Below are positions 1 through 10,632 of a stretch of 64,000 nucleotides of DNA, piece by piece (the first letter of the stretch is position 1; every line of letters starts with the position of its first letter). The stretch is taken from positions 994,342-1,058,341 of the forward strand of contig JYIP02000007.1 in NCBI GenBank assembly GCA_001051155.2, read 5' to 3'. The notes beneath the pieces were generated by a model. It did not search any database, was not told the origin of the DNA, and saw only the letters and a program-made list of their open reading frames with translations. A program made the position numbers and the translations under genes. This stretch comes from Chrysoporthe austroafricana (taxonomy: Eukaryota > Ascomycota > Sordariomycetes > Diaporthales > Cryphonectriaceae).

Positions 1-1277
1 GCACTGCACCACAACCTGCAGACATTTACAGAGACGTTCAGACGACGAAGTAACTGAGAATCGGTCCAAGTCTTCAAAAATCATCGAAAAATCTCGTAGG
101 TAATTTCAAAAGCGACCAGACTCACGACTCTTCAACAGTCACAAAATGACCACAGTTTCGAAGTCACAGTAGTAATTCTGATCTAAATTGCAGCTAAGAA
201 CTGCAAATACACTGGATTTACACACAAAAATGGTATATTGCAAGGTGGTGCCAGTCACAACTTGGCAAAGAGGACCTGCTCAATAGACAAGGCTCTCATA
301 AGAGAGAGAAGATAATGAGAAGCAGGGATGATGGATCAACAACAGATAATCTGACTAATCACTACTTCATATACAAAGGTAGTAGCTCTTAGAGTGACTG
401 GTTGAAACTGGGGTTTGAAGGAGTGTGTCACTCACACTTCGCATAGTGGAGCTCAGCTAAATAACAGCCACAGAGCTGTCACGGTCATTCGGCTCCAGCA
501 ATCACAACATCACACAGATTACAAGACATCCGTGACAGTGATTATCCAATACATATCTCTACCATGCAGAATAATGCAGATTTTGACAACAATCAAATGC
601 GTAAGAATACACCAATTACCCCTTCGAAGAACTATGCCGCACCCGGCATTGACTCATTGAGCATCTACTGGTCTTCTCCAGAATTCGACTACAGGATGAG
701 CAGACATTAGGCCCCGGAAGCTTCCTAGTGTCGACCTTGTCTGGAGTATAGCAGCTAATGTCATGCTGCCTCAACCATTTGTGCCATCTAGAATGATGGG
801 TAGAGGCTTCTCTTAGGTCCGGCTCCAGGATAAAGAGAGGGCACCATATACTGTGAGTTTCAAGAATACTGACCGGACAACAATAGAATGTACCGGGTAT
901 TCGAAGATATTATGCACCTTGTAAAATAAATGGGAGCAATATTGCCCGCTCTGCTCACGATCTGAACCATTGCAGCTATTCTTCTAAACCTCAAAAACGA
1001 ATGCCTATTGTCGCTCCTCCGATTTAGGAGACAATGGTGGCCTAGAACTGAATTGACAGAGGGGCCCCTGCTCTCAATTCTCATACGGTCTCTATTCTAT
1101 ATAACCTGTAATAGGTGTTTTCGATTTCCTACTTTCCGACCACCACAACGACATCACATGGCCGACCGTTTCTACCTCGCGAATCGGTGGGCAGCACGAG
1201 ACAGTCACTTTGACCCAGACCAACAAACTCTCATTTCAGTCTCGACCTCAACGTCATCATCAATCGTTGTCATCATA
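1..1277. other. intergenic, no gene seen
   Basis: I see no convincing coding region on either strand. The few open frames are under 130 codons, lack recognisable motifs and have no consistent splice sites. The last 100 bases or so probably hold the promoter and 5' leader of the gene starting at 1278. Confidence 0.5.
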
Positions 1278-2830
1278 ATGACAACCGACGTCACATTCCA
1301 GCAGGCTCAAGACCTGCAACGAGAGATGGAGTCAGTAAGTACAGACAGTTCCCACATCTTTGCCTCTCCCTCCTCCATTACCAGAGGGCCAGACTGACAA
1401 CATGATTTGTCAAAGACACTCCTCAAGTTGGAGAGCTTCGGTCTCCTGCGTGAGGCCAGTGCGGACGAGATTCGCACCATCGTGGCTGAAGACATCGCCG
1501 ACAAATTTGGCGAGCGTTACCGTTCGTTCCCTTGTGGCCCTCGCCACAAAAATTTGGAGATCCGACGGAACCGGGTCCCCAAGACCTGCGTGCTCAAAGC
1601 ACGCGCCGAGGAGCGTGGCCGCGTTGCCCTCTCACAACGGTGAGTCATTCTCGTCCGTTATTGCACAGTCACTTCCATCATCATCTGCCTGAGATTCAAG
1701 ACGTGTCCCACTGCTTCACACTACACATGGCCGGCGGCAATGAAGCGTCAAAGCTTGTGTATGCTGCGAACGCGTTCTCAAAACGTTTCACGTCCAAATT
1801 CCAAACTTTCACAACCATTCCTCAGCTGGAGAATTGCAATCAACACTTAAAGCACGGCTGGCCGAGCCAATACGGCAATTACTGTCTGTACGGCTTCAAA
1901 TGGCACCTTGAAAACATCTGCGCTGCGCATACTTCTCACCTTCTTTCCCTTCTCAACTCTTATTTTTCCCAACATCCACCAACGGTTTCAACCCGTCAAT
2001 CGAGTTTTATAGCTGACCCGAGCCCTAAACAGCAGTGCGGCTGTCAACAAGGCCAGGGAACAGCCTGCTTCTGCCCTAACCACCACTCAATCTTCTCCTG
2101 AGAAGAGTATCGCTTCAACTGCTGGCGCCACCAAGAAGCGCGTGCAGAATTGGGTCGTAGGTGTCAACAGTGGCTTCTCTCGATCTTCCTCGCCTGAAAA
2201 TAAGGCTATTGAGACCCCCGAGTAGGTCACAATATCCATCTCCACCACCAGATCTCTGGCCAGCTAATGCGGAGTCAGCATGAGTCTTGCCAAGGCGACC
2301 GACAGCCGTATAGTTGCCTTCTTCAACAATCCTCCCAAGCTAGCCTTGAGCCAATCAGGCAGCAGTCCATCTACCGGCAAACATCGTAAGCGAGAAGGTT
2401 CATCCAAGTCCAGCCGAGCCTCACAGTCTCCCACCAAGGCCCGTGAGCCCAAGAAGAAGACCGTCATCACTTTGGAGCTTCTGCCTCCTGTCGATGAGGC
2501 CACCACCCCTCAAGTCCTGTCTTGTGCCGCTGCGCTTAAGATCGAGGACCTCATCAAGTTCGAGGACGGGTAGGATTCTACTTGTCATCCCGTAGAACAT
2601 TCATCTTTGCTGATTCTCTTGTCCACAGTGTTGTGCAACCAGCCAGACCCCCTCCTGTCCGCTGCGCTACGCCTGCTCAGTTCAACGGGGATGACCTAAT
2701 CTCATTCAGTCCCTAGATGAGAATTAAAATCGACGAATCGTGTCATGATCTTCCTAGCTTCAGCAGTTTACACGAGCAGAGACGGGTCAACTGGGATGAC
2801 ACAGTTCTTCTGGACATTACTCCTCTCTAA
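1278..2830 (+). pseudogene. unrecognised multi-exon gene, interrupted by an in-frame TAG
   Basis: Exon 1 is 1278-1334, starting with ATG and ending at a GTAAGT donor. Exon 2 is 1416-1639, ending at GTGAGT. The middle is unresolved: an exon from 1668 is phase-compatible, and another begins near 2013. From there the model is firm: an exon ending at 2221, then 2279-2569, then from 2629, and all phases agree. The protein has a charged helical N-terminal part (residues about 20-95), a Ser/Lys/Pro-rich middle and an acidic C-terminal part. I recognise no family. The last exon meets TAG at 2714-2716, but the same frame then stays open for 37 codons (2717-2827) to TAA at 2828-2830, with similar composition. 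Either the gene ends at 2716, or a CAG-to-TAG type change truncated it. I favour a decaying gene, but an intact short form cannot be excluded. Confidence 0.45.
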
Positions 2831-3733
2831 TAAGCGCCTGATAGCCTAGGAAGCTTTGAGAAGAGATATATGAAGGGGAGAGATGGACTACATTATCTAA
2901 GAGACGCCTGAAGTTTCTGAGCGAAGGCCACACGTTCTCAGGGGCAGTGCAATGTTTTCATGACGGGTTCCTTGAAGGTTTTACCGTGATATTAGTGGCA
3001 GTTGCCCTAGATTCTTTTCCGGCTACACAATTTGAACCATACACCAGATAAGCCTGAGTTGAGCTACCGACATCGATCTTCTCTCTGCTACATTAGTTAT
3101 CTGACGGACTTTGCTCAGTATCCGGAATATCCATGTCGGATTTAACAGCTCACCTAATCAGATTTCAGACAACGCGACCCGGGACATTTACAGAAAGGGT
3201 ACTGAAGACTTACCCAAGTAGCACGTATCAAGAACCCACGTGAAATTCCCAAGCCTCGGTCACTTCAACTGTAGAGCTCAATTACGATTGAATGTACATC
3301 CCGTTTGCTGGCTCGATGATCTCGAACTTCGAGATACTTCTGAAACAAATTTTGACGGGAAAAGTATGTGAATCCGAGCCCTGTCCATCTACCAGAGCCA
3401 AATCCTCTAGACGCAAGTGGTGTTGAAACCAGCTTCGCGGGGCTCTGTGATGCTGAACAAATATATTCCTGGATGCGTGAGTAGAAACTTGTGTACCCTG
3501 TCTGCTGCGATGTCGCGTGATGCATGAATATCTACATCGCGAATGGCTGCGCTCTTGTGGATATGTAGCTCGAACGAGCATACAAGTACAACGTCGTTCC
3601 CGCCTGCTATACAAGATCTCACAAGATTTCCAAACAACTTCTTGAGTTACCCAGTAGAGTACCAGTGTTGCTGTGTATAACCCCAAGCACTTTGCCAGAT
3701 CTTCATTGACCCACACTAGGGATTTATTTCATA
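2831..3733. other. intergenic, no gene seen
   Basis: AT-richer DNA with no supported gene. Overlapping minus-strand frames between 3265 and 3716 lie in all three phases and resemble no family. I looked here for the missing N-terminal half of the aquaporin fragment that starts at 3734 and did not find its first NPA region. Confidence 0.4.
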
Positions 3734-4159
3734 GGCGGTTCCCTTAATCCTGCCCGCTCCTTCGGTCCCGCGGCCGTGAACCACAACTGTCACCGCTACC
3801 ACTGGATCTGCTGGATCGGCTCCTTGCTCGGCGCACTACTCCTCGCCGGTTTCTTCTAGTTCATCAAGGTGCTCGAGTACGAGACTGTGAACTCTGACCA
3901 AGATACCCAGAACGATCCCCTCATGGTTATACACGGAAACATAGATCTGCAGCTTGGTATGACACGTCAGACGGGTTCGAAATCAAGCACCATGTCCCCG
4001 GTATCGGCTGCCACAGTTCATGCGATGATCGACGAAAAGTTCGGCCGCCCCCTTGATGAAAGTGGGTATTCTACAGGTGCTGGGCTGAGCACTACTGAAA
4101 TTCACCGGCTAGCGCCAGTACAACAACTGGAGAGTAAGTGGATGGTCGTGGATACTTAG
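3734..4159 (+). pseudogene. aquaporin (MIP family) C-terminal fragment, interrupted
   Basis: From 3734 the frame reads [16 protein letters not shown], the second NPA box region of a MIP-family water or glycerol channel. A segment resembling the last membrane helix follows, then a charged tail containing LEYETVNSDQD, typical of fungal aquaporins. The 5' end is preceded by TTTCATAG, a plausible 3' splice site. A TAG stop at 3857-3859 falls just after the GFF of the last helix, where related proteins usually have a Tyr codon. The frame is then open again to 4159, with a GTAAGT-like donor near 4133. The first half of the protein (first NPA box and helices 1-4) is absent upstream. I call this a truncated, inactivated aquaporin copy; the family assignment is firm, its history is inference. 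Confidence 0.8.
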
Positions 4160-4694
4160 ATAGTCTTGCGCCAGGCACTACGGACGATGCGTTTCACGAG
4201 CTGTCATATGGCATTGCACGGGACGGAGGGCCAGCTGGCAGTCGGGTTCACCGCCCGGCAAGGTTGGAGAGGAGTGTCAGTGGGATGATGTGACACACAT
4301 TGCACTGTATTCATTTTGCTTCAAGCAGTCTAGATATATTACACAGCCTTGCGAGCCGGAGCCTCTGTGGCGGCCTCGCTTCTGTCGATATGAAGAACAA
4401 TGCTACCACAAGGACTATCTAAACGCAATACCTTCTACGATTGATCACCAAGACAGTCGAGCTGAGCAGCGTGCCACACGGAGGCTGCAAAGTCCGATTT
4501 CTGACCTTTGTGCAGAGAGCGGACGCTCCGCACTGGCAGACGGGGAACAAGAGGCTGAGGCACTGGTCCTCGGGACCAGCCTTGTTTGCAGAGAAGATTA
4601 GAACAAGGGCAGCGCTGGGTAAAAGAACAAAACTTCGGAGAAGGACAAAGCTGTGTACAAGCGCAAAACTGGACGCTGTGCAGTAGTGAACGTT
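4160..4694. other. intergenic, no gene seen
   Basis: Short open frames on both strands at 4290-4686 share the same DNA and show no family resemblance. Nothing supportable. Confidence 0.4.
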
Positions 4695-4785
4695 GTCAAA
4701 GAGCGACGTGAAAGAGCGACGTGAAAGAGCGACGTGAAAGAGCGACGTGAAAGAGCGACGTGAAAGAGCGACGTGAAAGAGCGAC
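4695..4785 (+). repeat. 13-bp tandem repeat, 7 copies
   Basis: The unit gtgaaagagcgac occurs six times without mismatch at 4708-4785, preceded by one imperfect copy (gtcaaagagcgac) at 4695-4707. The unit length is not a multiple of three, so the repeat shifts frame at each copy and is unlikely to be coding. A partial echo (gtgaaagac) follows at about 4789. Confidence 0.95.
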
Positions 4786-5044
4786 ATTGTGAAAGACGAG
4801 ACGCCGTGCAAATTGAGATCAGCTACGAAGGGCAACTTATGGGACAACAGGAAAGGGAGACAAGTAAATGAAGTAGAGAGATGGGAGATGAGAGAGATGC
4901 GTGTATGTGCAGGGGATGAACGGTGATCAGGCACAAGGAAATCAGACATTAGGAAACCTACATATGGGAAGTTGATCGTTGGGGATGCTTAGTGGGGATA
5001 CTGAGAGGGTAGATCTAACGAAAGGGATTCATTCAGACAGAAGG

Positions 5045-5215
5045 AATTTTCTTTGCACGCCTTTCTGATTTTTCTTTTTCTTTCTTCTTTTTTTCCCCTT
5101 TTTTTTTGTTTTCTGTTTCTTTTTTCGGATTTTCACTTATCTTTTTGACTTTTTTATGTCTGTTTATTTATTTACTCATTATATTCTTTTCTTTTCTTCC
5201 TTGTTCATTTGGAGT
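5045..5215 (+). repeat. T-rich low-complexity tract
   Basis: About 170 bases made largely of T with scattered C, including several runs of 7-9 T. It may be a degenerate polypyrimidine tract or the tail of a decayed element; no flanking duplication was found. Confidence 0.7.
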
Positions 5216-5379
5216 TTGATTCTAGTGTGACCCTTGAAGAAATTTAAGCGTCAAAGACAATTCACCGACTCCGACCGCAAGCAGTTCTCGCGGGTGAGAT
5301 TTGATGTCAAATTTTAAAACATAAGAGAATGGATGGGGGAGGCAAGTAGGGTACTATAAGAGGAAACAAAAGGAAAATA

Positions 5380-5625
5380 TCAGGCAGCATCTTCGTAGAT
5401 AGTACTCAGGGCGGCCCTCAGGGTCAAATCAGCGTCACAGAGAGGTTTTTTCTGGAACCGCGCCAGCATCCGCTCACGCCGCTTCCTGTTGCGCTTCGCC
5501 TGGGCCTTCTCTCGTGTGGAGCGAGCTTTCGCTTTTGCGCCCAGCAGGCCCCTCTGGGCCAGCCATGTGACTGTCCGACGAAACCTGCCCGGTGATCCCC
5601 GACGACGCACGCAAATTCCAGCCAT
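5380..5625 (-). CDS. small basic ORF, unrecognised, doubtful
   Basis: An 81-codon minus-strand frame starting with ATG. It is strongly basic, with the cluster EKAQAKRNRKRRERMLARF in its second half and an acidic end. The codon composition is more GC-rich than the surrounding DNA, which is the only reason to list it. The Arg/Lys cluster looks like a nucleic-acid-binding or ribosomal-type tail, but I recognise no family. It could be a remnant exon of a larger gene or chance. Confidence 0.25.
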   Translation of the reverse strand: MAGICVRRRGSPGRFRRTVTWLAQRGLLGAKAKARSTREKAQAKRNRKRRERMLARFQKKPLCDADLTLRAALSTIYEDAA

Positions 5626-6783
5626 TGCTGCTTCCTCGTTCTGTGATTAGAAGTGATCGTGATCCGTAGCTGGGGATTGGAGAGTAACAATACGTGAGCT
5701 GTCAAGTTGTATTTGATGGACTAGGGCAGTGGCTCCGGATCTCAAAAGGATGAAGAGAGAAAAACAGGGAAGTAAGGAAGAAATGCACACAGGACAACGC
5801 TTTAATGCACCGTGAATCAAAGCCCATTATAAAATTCTGTAGAAGCCGAGAACAATGATCATCTCTCTTGACAATGTTCTACTCACTAATGCAGCCTAGG
5901 TTCCTACGACAAGGGGCATTAACTTCTTTTCCCCCAATACAATATCCACACCTTATGGCATCCAAAAGTTCCTGGCGTCGTTAATGGAGGAACCTAGTGT
6001 ATAACACATACAGATGTGATGCTCTCCTTATGGGTTGCGATTCTAATCTCCTCAAGATTTACTATCGGAGCACGTCGTAATTTGGTGAAGGGGTATGATG
6101 GGCTAGGTATTGGACGTAAACTAATCAATCAGCCGAAACCGAATTTTTGTCCTCCCAACATGAGCTTGACGCGGTCTGCGTACGTCTTCACGGATGCCCG
6201 AGATGAATGCTTCTTCGTGAGACATCACCGCACTCAATGTGATCGCAGGCCTGCCATCAGAGATGTTGCCAAGAGCTTTCTTTCTACATTCGTCATGGAG
6301 ATCAACGGCCCCCACTCTGGCCCGGAGTCCACCTCGAATTTCGTGAGCGATTCCGCAGACATCCTGAAAATGAAAATAGAAGACGATGCCTCTGGCTCTA
6401 TAATTCAAAGCTGTTCCATGTATAAGAACCGATCTTAATGTCCTTGTTTATCAACCGCCCTTTCTTTGGTCCCGGGCGGAGGATGCGGCTGGGAGATGGC
6501 TCATTCTGATGTCGGATGATTCAGCGATGATAGCAGCCTCAGAAGCTGACAGAACCCTGCTGTGCTCACTATCGAGGGCTAAATTTCGCCCCGCCATTTT
6601 CCTGCTTATCAAGCAAAGTTTTAATAATTCAACGTCCCTCGACAACCGCAATTCGTCTTCCTTCACGTCCTGCCACATAAATTGAAGTCCAACTTATTTG
6701 AATTGGTTCTTCTAGGGATCTCGTTCTCGCCTCTCCGTCTCGAAGTGGCTCCAAGGAGCTCAATCCTTCGATCTCCCCTCAAA
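5626..6783. other. intergenic; weak overlapping ORFs only
   Basis: A plus-strand frame (6016-6438) and a minus-strand frame (6121-6408) overlap. The minus one reads somewhat more like protein, but I cannot place it in a family. The stretch from about 6660 is probably the promoter and leader of the WD40 gene. Confidence 0.35.
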
Positions 6784-8373
6784 ATGCCTTCGGACAACCC
6801 CCACCAAGACCCCGCCATGGACGACGAGGAGCAGGATATGGTCGACATGGACGAGGTAGCGGAGGAGATTGCAGCCGAGAATGAAGACGGAGACATCGAC
6901 ATGTCAGAGCCAGATGATGATGAGCACGAAGAAGTCCAAGTAATCAACGATTCTGTCGCCTACTTCGACGCCCACAAGGACTCCATCTTCGCCATCGCGC
7001 AACACCCCACGAACCCGAGTATCATAGCCACCGGCGGCAGCGAGGGAGATGCCGAGGACGCACCAGGAAAGGGATATGTACTTGTGGTACCAGAAGAGCT
7101 GGGCCAGAAGGATGACGGTCCTGTGTTGCCGCCCAGCTATGCAGCGGACCCCAGCGCTGCGGCGAGGGAGTTGGCCAGCCAGAAGGAGAACATTCAGATA
7201 CAGCCAGTCTTTTCGATCGACGGGCACACGGACTCGATCAATGCGCTGGCGTTCACCCTACCAACCGGAGATTTTCTGTTGTCGGGTGGTCTGGACGGTC
7301 GGCTGAGGGCATACAAGGTTGACACGTCAAAGCCGAGTTTCACGTTCCTGGACGAGAGCCAGGAAGTGCCGGAGATTAACTGGCTGATGCCCTGTCCAAA
7401 TACCGACTATCCCAACTCCATCGCACTCGGCGCCTCGGATGGCTCGGTCTGGATATACACGATCGACCCCTCGGATGCCGCGACACCTTTGCAGATCGTT
7501 CAGACGTACTTCCTCCACACCACATCCTGCACGGCCGGCGCGTGGACTTCTGATGGGGCCTTGTTGGCGACAGTCGATGAGGATAGCAGCTTATACGTAT
7601 GGGACGTCTGGGGACTTGCGGCCGCGAAGGGCTTGGTGGGTGACAACGGCCAGACCGTGGTGTCTCTGACGGGGCAAGATCAGCGGTTTGAGGTGGAGGG
7701 CGGCCTGTACTCCATCGCAGTCGAGCCAAGGGGTGGTTACCTTGCTGTTGGCGGTGCTGGCGGTGCGATCAGGATAGTCGGCCTGCCCAGGATCACAGAA
7801 CAAACAGCCGGTTCTGCACCACAGGCAGGGTCGAAAGCAGGCAAGGTGAAGGGCAAGGCGGCAGGAGGTAAAGCCGCCAGTGGTGAGGCGCAAGCGGGAC
7901 AGATCCTAGCATCATTACAGGTACAGTCGGACAGCATCGAGACGCTCTCCTTTGCCCCCGCCTCAGCATCAATACCTCTGCTTGCTGCTGGCTCCGTGGA
8001 CGGCAGCATATCGGTTTTCGACCCTAGCCGACAATTTAACCTCAGGCGGAATATTCAAGGCGCTCACGAGGATTTCAGTGTCGTCAAGCTGGAGTGGGTG
8101 AAGCAGCCGCAGGCAACGGGACCGGCAGCAGCACAGCAACAGTGGCTGCTCACGAGTTGTGGTATGGACGGTGTGGTGAGGAGATGGAATCTGCAGGGAG
8201 CGACACCCTCGCAGCATGCACAGAATGCCACTGTGGCGGGTCTGGAGAAGGAATGGAGAGGTCACAGGGGGGATGGTGAAGGAGGCGGCGTCTTAGGATT
8301 CGTGCAGGGCGTTGATGGCAAGAGAATTGTGACGGCTGGTGATGATGGACTGGCTCTAGTATTCCAAGTCTAG
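6784..8373 (+). CDS. WD40-repeat protein, Sqt1/AAMP type
   Basis: A single-exon gene of 529 residues. I start it at ATG 6784 (after CTCAAA) rather than the in-frame ATG at 6682, because the strongly acidic N-terminus typical of the family begins just after it. Residues about 12-50 are rich in Asp and Glu. They are followed by seven or eight WD-type blades, for example GHTDSINALAF...LSGGLDGRLRAYKV and a last blade ending GDDGLALVFQV. A low-complexity Gly/Ala/Lys loop (about residues 340-375) splits two blades. Yeast Sqt1 is a cytosolic chaperone that binds ribosomal protein uL16 (Rpl10) during 60S assembly; human AAMP is its relative. The family match rests on the acidic leader plus blade order and motifs read by eye. 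A different acidic-leader WD40 protein is the main alternative. Confidence 0.8.
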   Translation: MPSDNPHQDPAMDDEEQDMVDMDEVAEEIAAENEDGDIDMSEPDDDEHEEVQVINDSVAYFDAHKDSIFAIAQHPTNPSIIATGGSEGDAEDAPGKGYVLVVPEELGQKDDGPVLPPSYAADPSAAARELASQKENIQIQPVFSIDGHTDSINALAFTLPTGDFLLSGGLDGRLRAYKVDTSKPSFTFLDESQEVPEINWLMPCPNTDYPNSIALGASDGSVWIYTIDPSDAATPLQIVQTYFLHTTSCTAGAWTSDGALLATVDEDSSLYVWDVWGLAAAKGLVGDNGQTVVSLTGQDQRFEVEGGLYSIAVEPRGGYLAVGGAGGAIRIVGLPRITEQTAGSAPQAGSKAGKVKGKAAGGKAASGEAQAGQILASLQVQSDSIETLSFAPASASIPLLAAGSVDGSISVFDPSRQFNLRRNIQGAHEDFSVVKLEWVKQPQATGPAAAQQQWLLTSCGMDGVVRRWNLQGATPSQHAQNATVAGLEKEWRGHRGDGEGGGVLGFVQGVDGKRIVTAGDDGLALVFQV

Positions 8374-8658
8374 ACTGTTACGGCAACATGTTCATTGCTA
8401 TGACGTGAATGCAAAATCGGGTAGGAACCCATTTCTTGACAACTGTTCGCAAGACGCTGGTCTGGTGGCTAGTAATACCATGATGCATCGTGGAATTTTC
8501 TCCACGCTGACGCCGTCAGCCTCAATAGTCAGTACCATTTGCAGTGGCGGATACGAGTGACTATGATCCTGGTTAGTGATCTTAAATGTGCGACCGGCAT
8601 AAATATGTTATGACTGCTTCTTCCTTCCCTGTCTATTTTTTTTTCCCCCTTCTTCCTC

Positions 8659-9200
8659 TTGTCCTCTCATTCCGCAACACTCAAAAGCCGTGCACTCATT
8701 AACATCACGCCTTGCATAGTAAACAACATGACACAAGAAACCAATACCCCATCCAGGTATTGGAAACCTGCCCTCATATTTGAGGAGCAACGGTACATCT
8801 CCATCAGGATCACCAAAGCAAGCATAAATACCCGCGAGCGTCACCTCGCCGACCTGAGAAGCCTCCAAATCCAAGCACTTCCCTTTTGTTCTAAGCTAGC
8901 AGACGTTACCCGGGGCCTGATGAATGACATCAAGGCCCACAAGGACTCTCGTTCTACAAAGAAGCGTCAGCTTTACGACGCCGGGGCTGATGTAGCTGCG
9001 GAGGTGCTGGGTTCTAAGCACGGGAAGCTCAAGTTGCTACTATGTCTACACAACGGCTTGGAACAGCAGACAGTAGATAGTGTTGAAGCTGGGCTGAAAA
9101 TTCCTGAGAAGGCAGTGAATCTAAATTGAAGGAAAACGAGGCTGAGCTAAAGGATGTCTTAGAGAAACAGAGAAATGTGTTGGCGTTTTTGGAGGGATGA
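8659..9200 (+). pseudogene. unrecognised ORF with frame break, coiled-coil end
   Basis: A 156-codon frame runs 8659-9129. Just before its stop, the frame one step over (from AGT at 9114) reads SESKLKENEAELKDVLEKQ and on to TGA at 9198-9200, a clear heptad-like charged helix that continues the style of the preceding sequence. The first part also looks like a helical protein (DLRSLQIQALPFCSKLADV). This fits a single one-base indel near 9110, or a short unresolved intron. I do not recognise the family. The start is uncertain, since the first ATG lies in a pyrimidine-rich leader. Confidence 0.4.
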
Positions 9201-10047
9201 CGGAGCATATTTGACGAGTCAAGGACTAAGTTGGCATTAGATAATTCTTGGATGTGACATGAGCTATACTTGTGAAGGACTATGAAATGAAACTACGCCG
9301 CCGCCGCACGCAGTGCGCTACTACAGTCGAGTCTATAGTGATCTCCCAGATATTGCAAATGGAATATATCAAACACGTAACTCTTCACCATGCAATGACG
9401 TGTTCCTACATACATACATGCTAGCACTTCCTATATACTTATCAAGTAAGAATGGAATAAGACAGATAATATGATCCCGGCCGTCAATGAAACAAGCCCC
9501 TAAAATATCAGCTGACTCAAGAAGAGCTCCAAGTGTTTGTTGTGAACTTCTTCGATGGCCTGCGATAACAAGGCATTTCTTCGAACTGGGCACACTGAGT
9601 TCTATGGTGCTGCTTACGAACCGTAAACTCGACTCCTAATGGTAGGAGAAATCTTGCATATGCCTCGATCAGGGATTGGAGTCATATGCCGATGAGATGG
9701 GGCTAGAGCAGGAAATGATGTGCATGCTTTAGCTCTGCTTGGGCATATGAATGCGAAGAGGGGGCGGAACTATGACGGGCTCATTATGCTCCGCACGCTA
9801 GAAGAAATTCTGTCAATCCATGCTTTGATTTACCAGTGGAAGGAGAGCTCATAGGCCCCTTCATTACTAACCGTGAGAAGTAACTGTTCCCCGGTGGCTA
9901 AATTTAGACTTTACTACCACTTCAGGACGTGCGAGTATAATAAAGGGTTACTACACTCAGTGGACTGGGGGCGGACCTTTGCTTCCGTTGACTGCTACGA
10001 AAATAAGATAACACGATTGGGCAAAGAGCGCATGCTCCGCCACCTAT
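9201..10047. other. intergenic, no gene seen
   Basis: No frame above 75 codons with protein-like character. It includes a short GCCGCCGCACGC tract near 9298. Confidence 0.4.
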
Positions 10048-10098
10048 TAGTAAGTCTGATAACTTTCTCAGCCATGCTGGACAATATGCCCCCCCCCT

Positions 10099-10131
<33 letters not shown>

Positions 10132-10319
10132 CTTATTTTTTTCTTTTTTTTTTTTTGTTTTTATTTGTGNGCAAAAAAAAAAAGAAATACAAGTTGGCAA
10201 AAGGCTCATCCTCCCCCTCCTTTTATTAAATCTTAAAATTTTCCCTTCCAGGGCTACAAAAAGGCCCCCCCCCTTTGGGAAAGTTTGGTAACTTTCTCCG
10301 CCATGGGGGACAAAATCCC

Positions 10320-10358
<39 letters not shown>

Positions 10359-10360
10359 CA
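10048..10360. other. low-quality assembly patch with homopolymers and an N
   Basis: Two near-copies of one segment lie here. Each contains GATAACTTTCTC/GGTAACTTTCTC, then GCCATG, then a C run, then a long T run (10098-10156 broken, and 10328-10356). The only ambiguous base of the window, N at 10170, is between them. The mix of smeared homopolymers and degraded duplicates looks like slippage reads wrongly joined, not biology. Confidence 0.8.
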
Positions 10361-10632
10361 AAAGTTAGCCTCTTGTGAGACGGCATTCACAGGTGAGATC
10401 GTGGGGGCAGAATAACAATGACACACTCCATGTCTATTGGGTGCGCCACGAACTTGGATGCATGCAGGTTAGTCATGTACGTACATTCCTTTACTAGAGG
10501 GGGTGGGGGCTGCTCAGAAACCTCAAAAGGTGACCGCAGCAGAATCTGCACGCTCACCTCTCAAGACAATTTCAGTCATCTACCACAGGTTCATAGGTAT
10601 TTCCGGTCGTCGAGGCAAATACTTTGAAAGAG

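Noticed and set aside
4419..4949. 176-codon minus frame with repeated FHVALSRRSFTSL
   Set aside because: The peptide repeat is only the translation of the 13-bp DNA array; no family and no splice support.
9873..10426. Open frames across the poly-T/poly-A patch
   Set aside because: They consist of Phe or Lys runs from homopolymers and cross an N.
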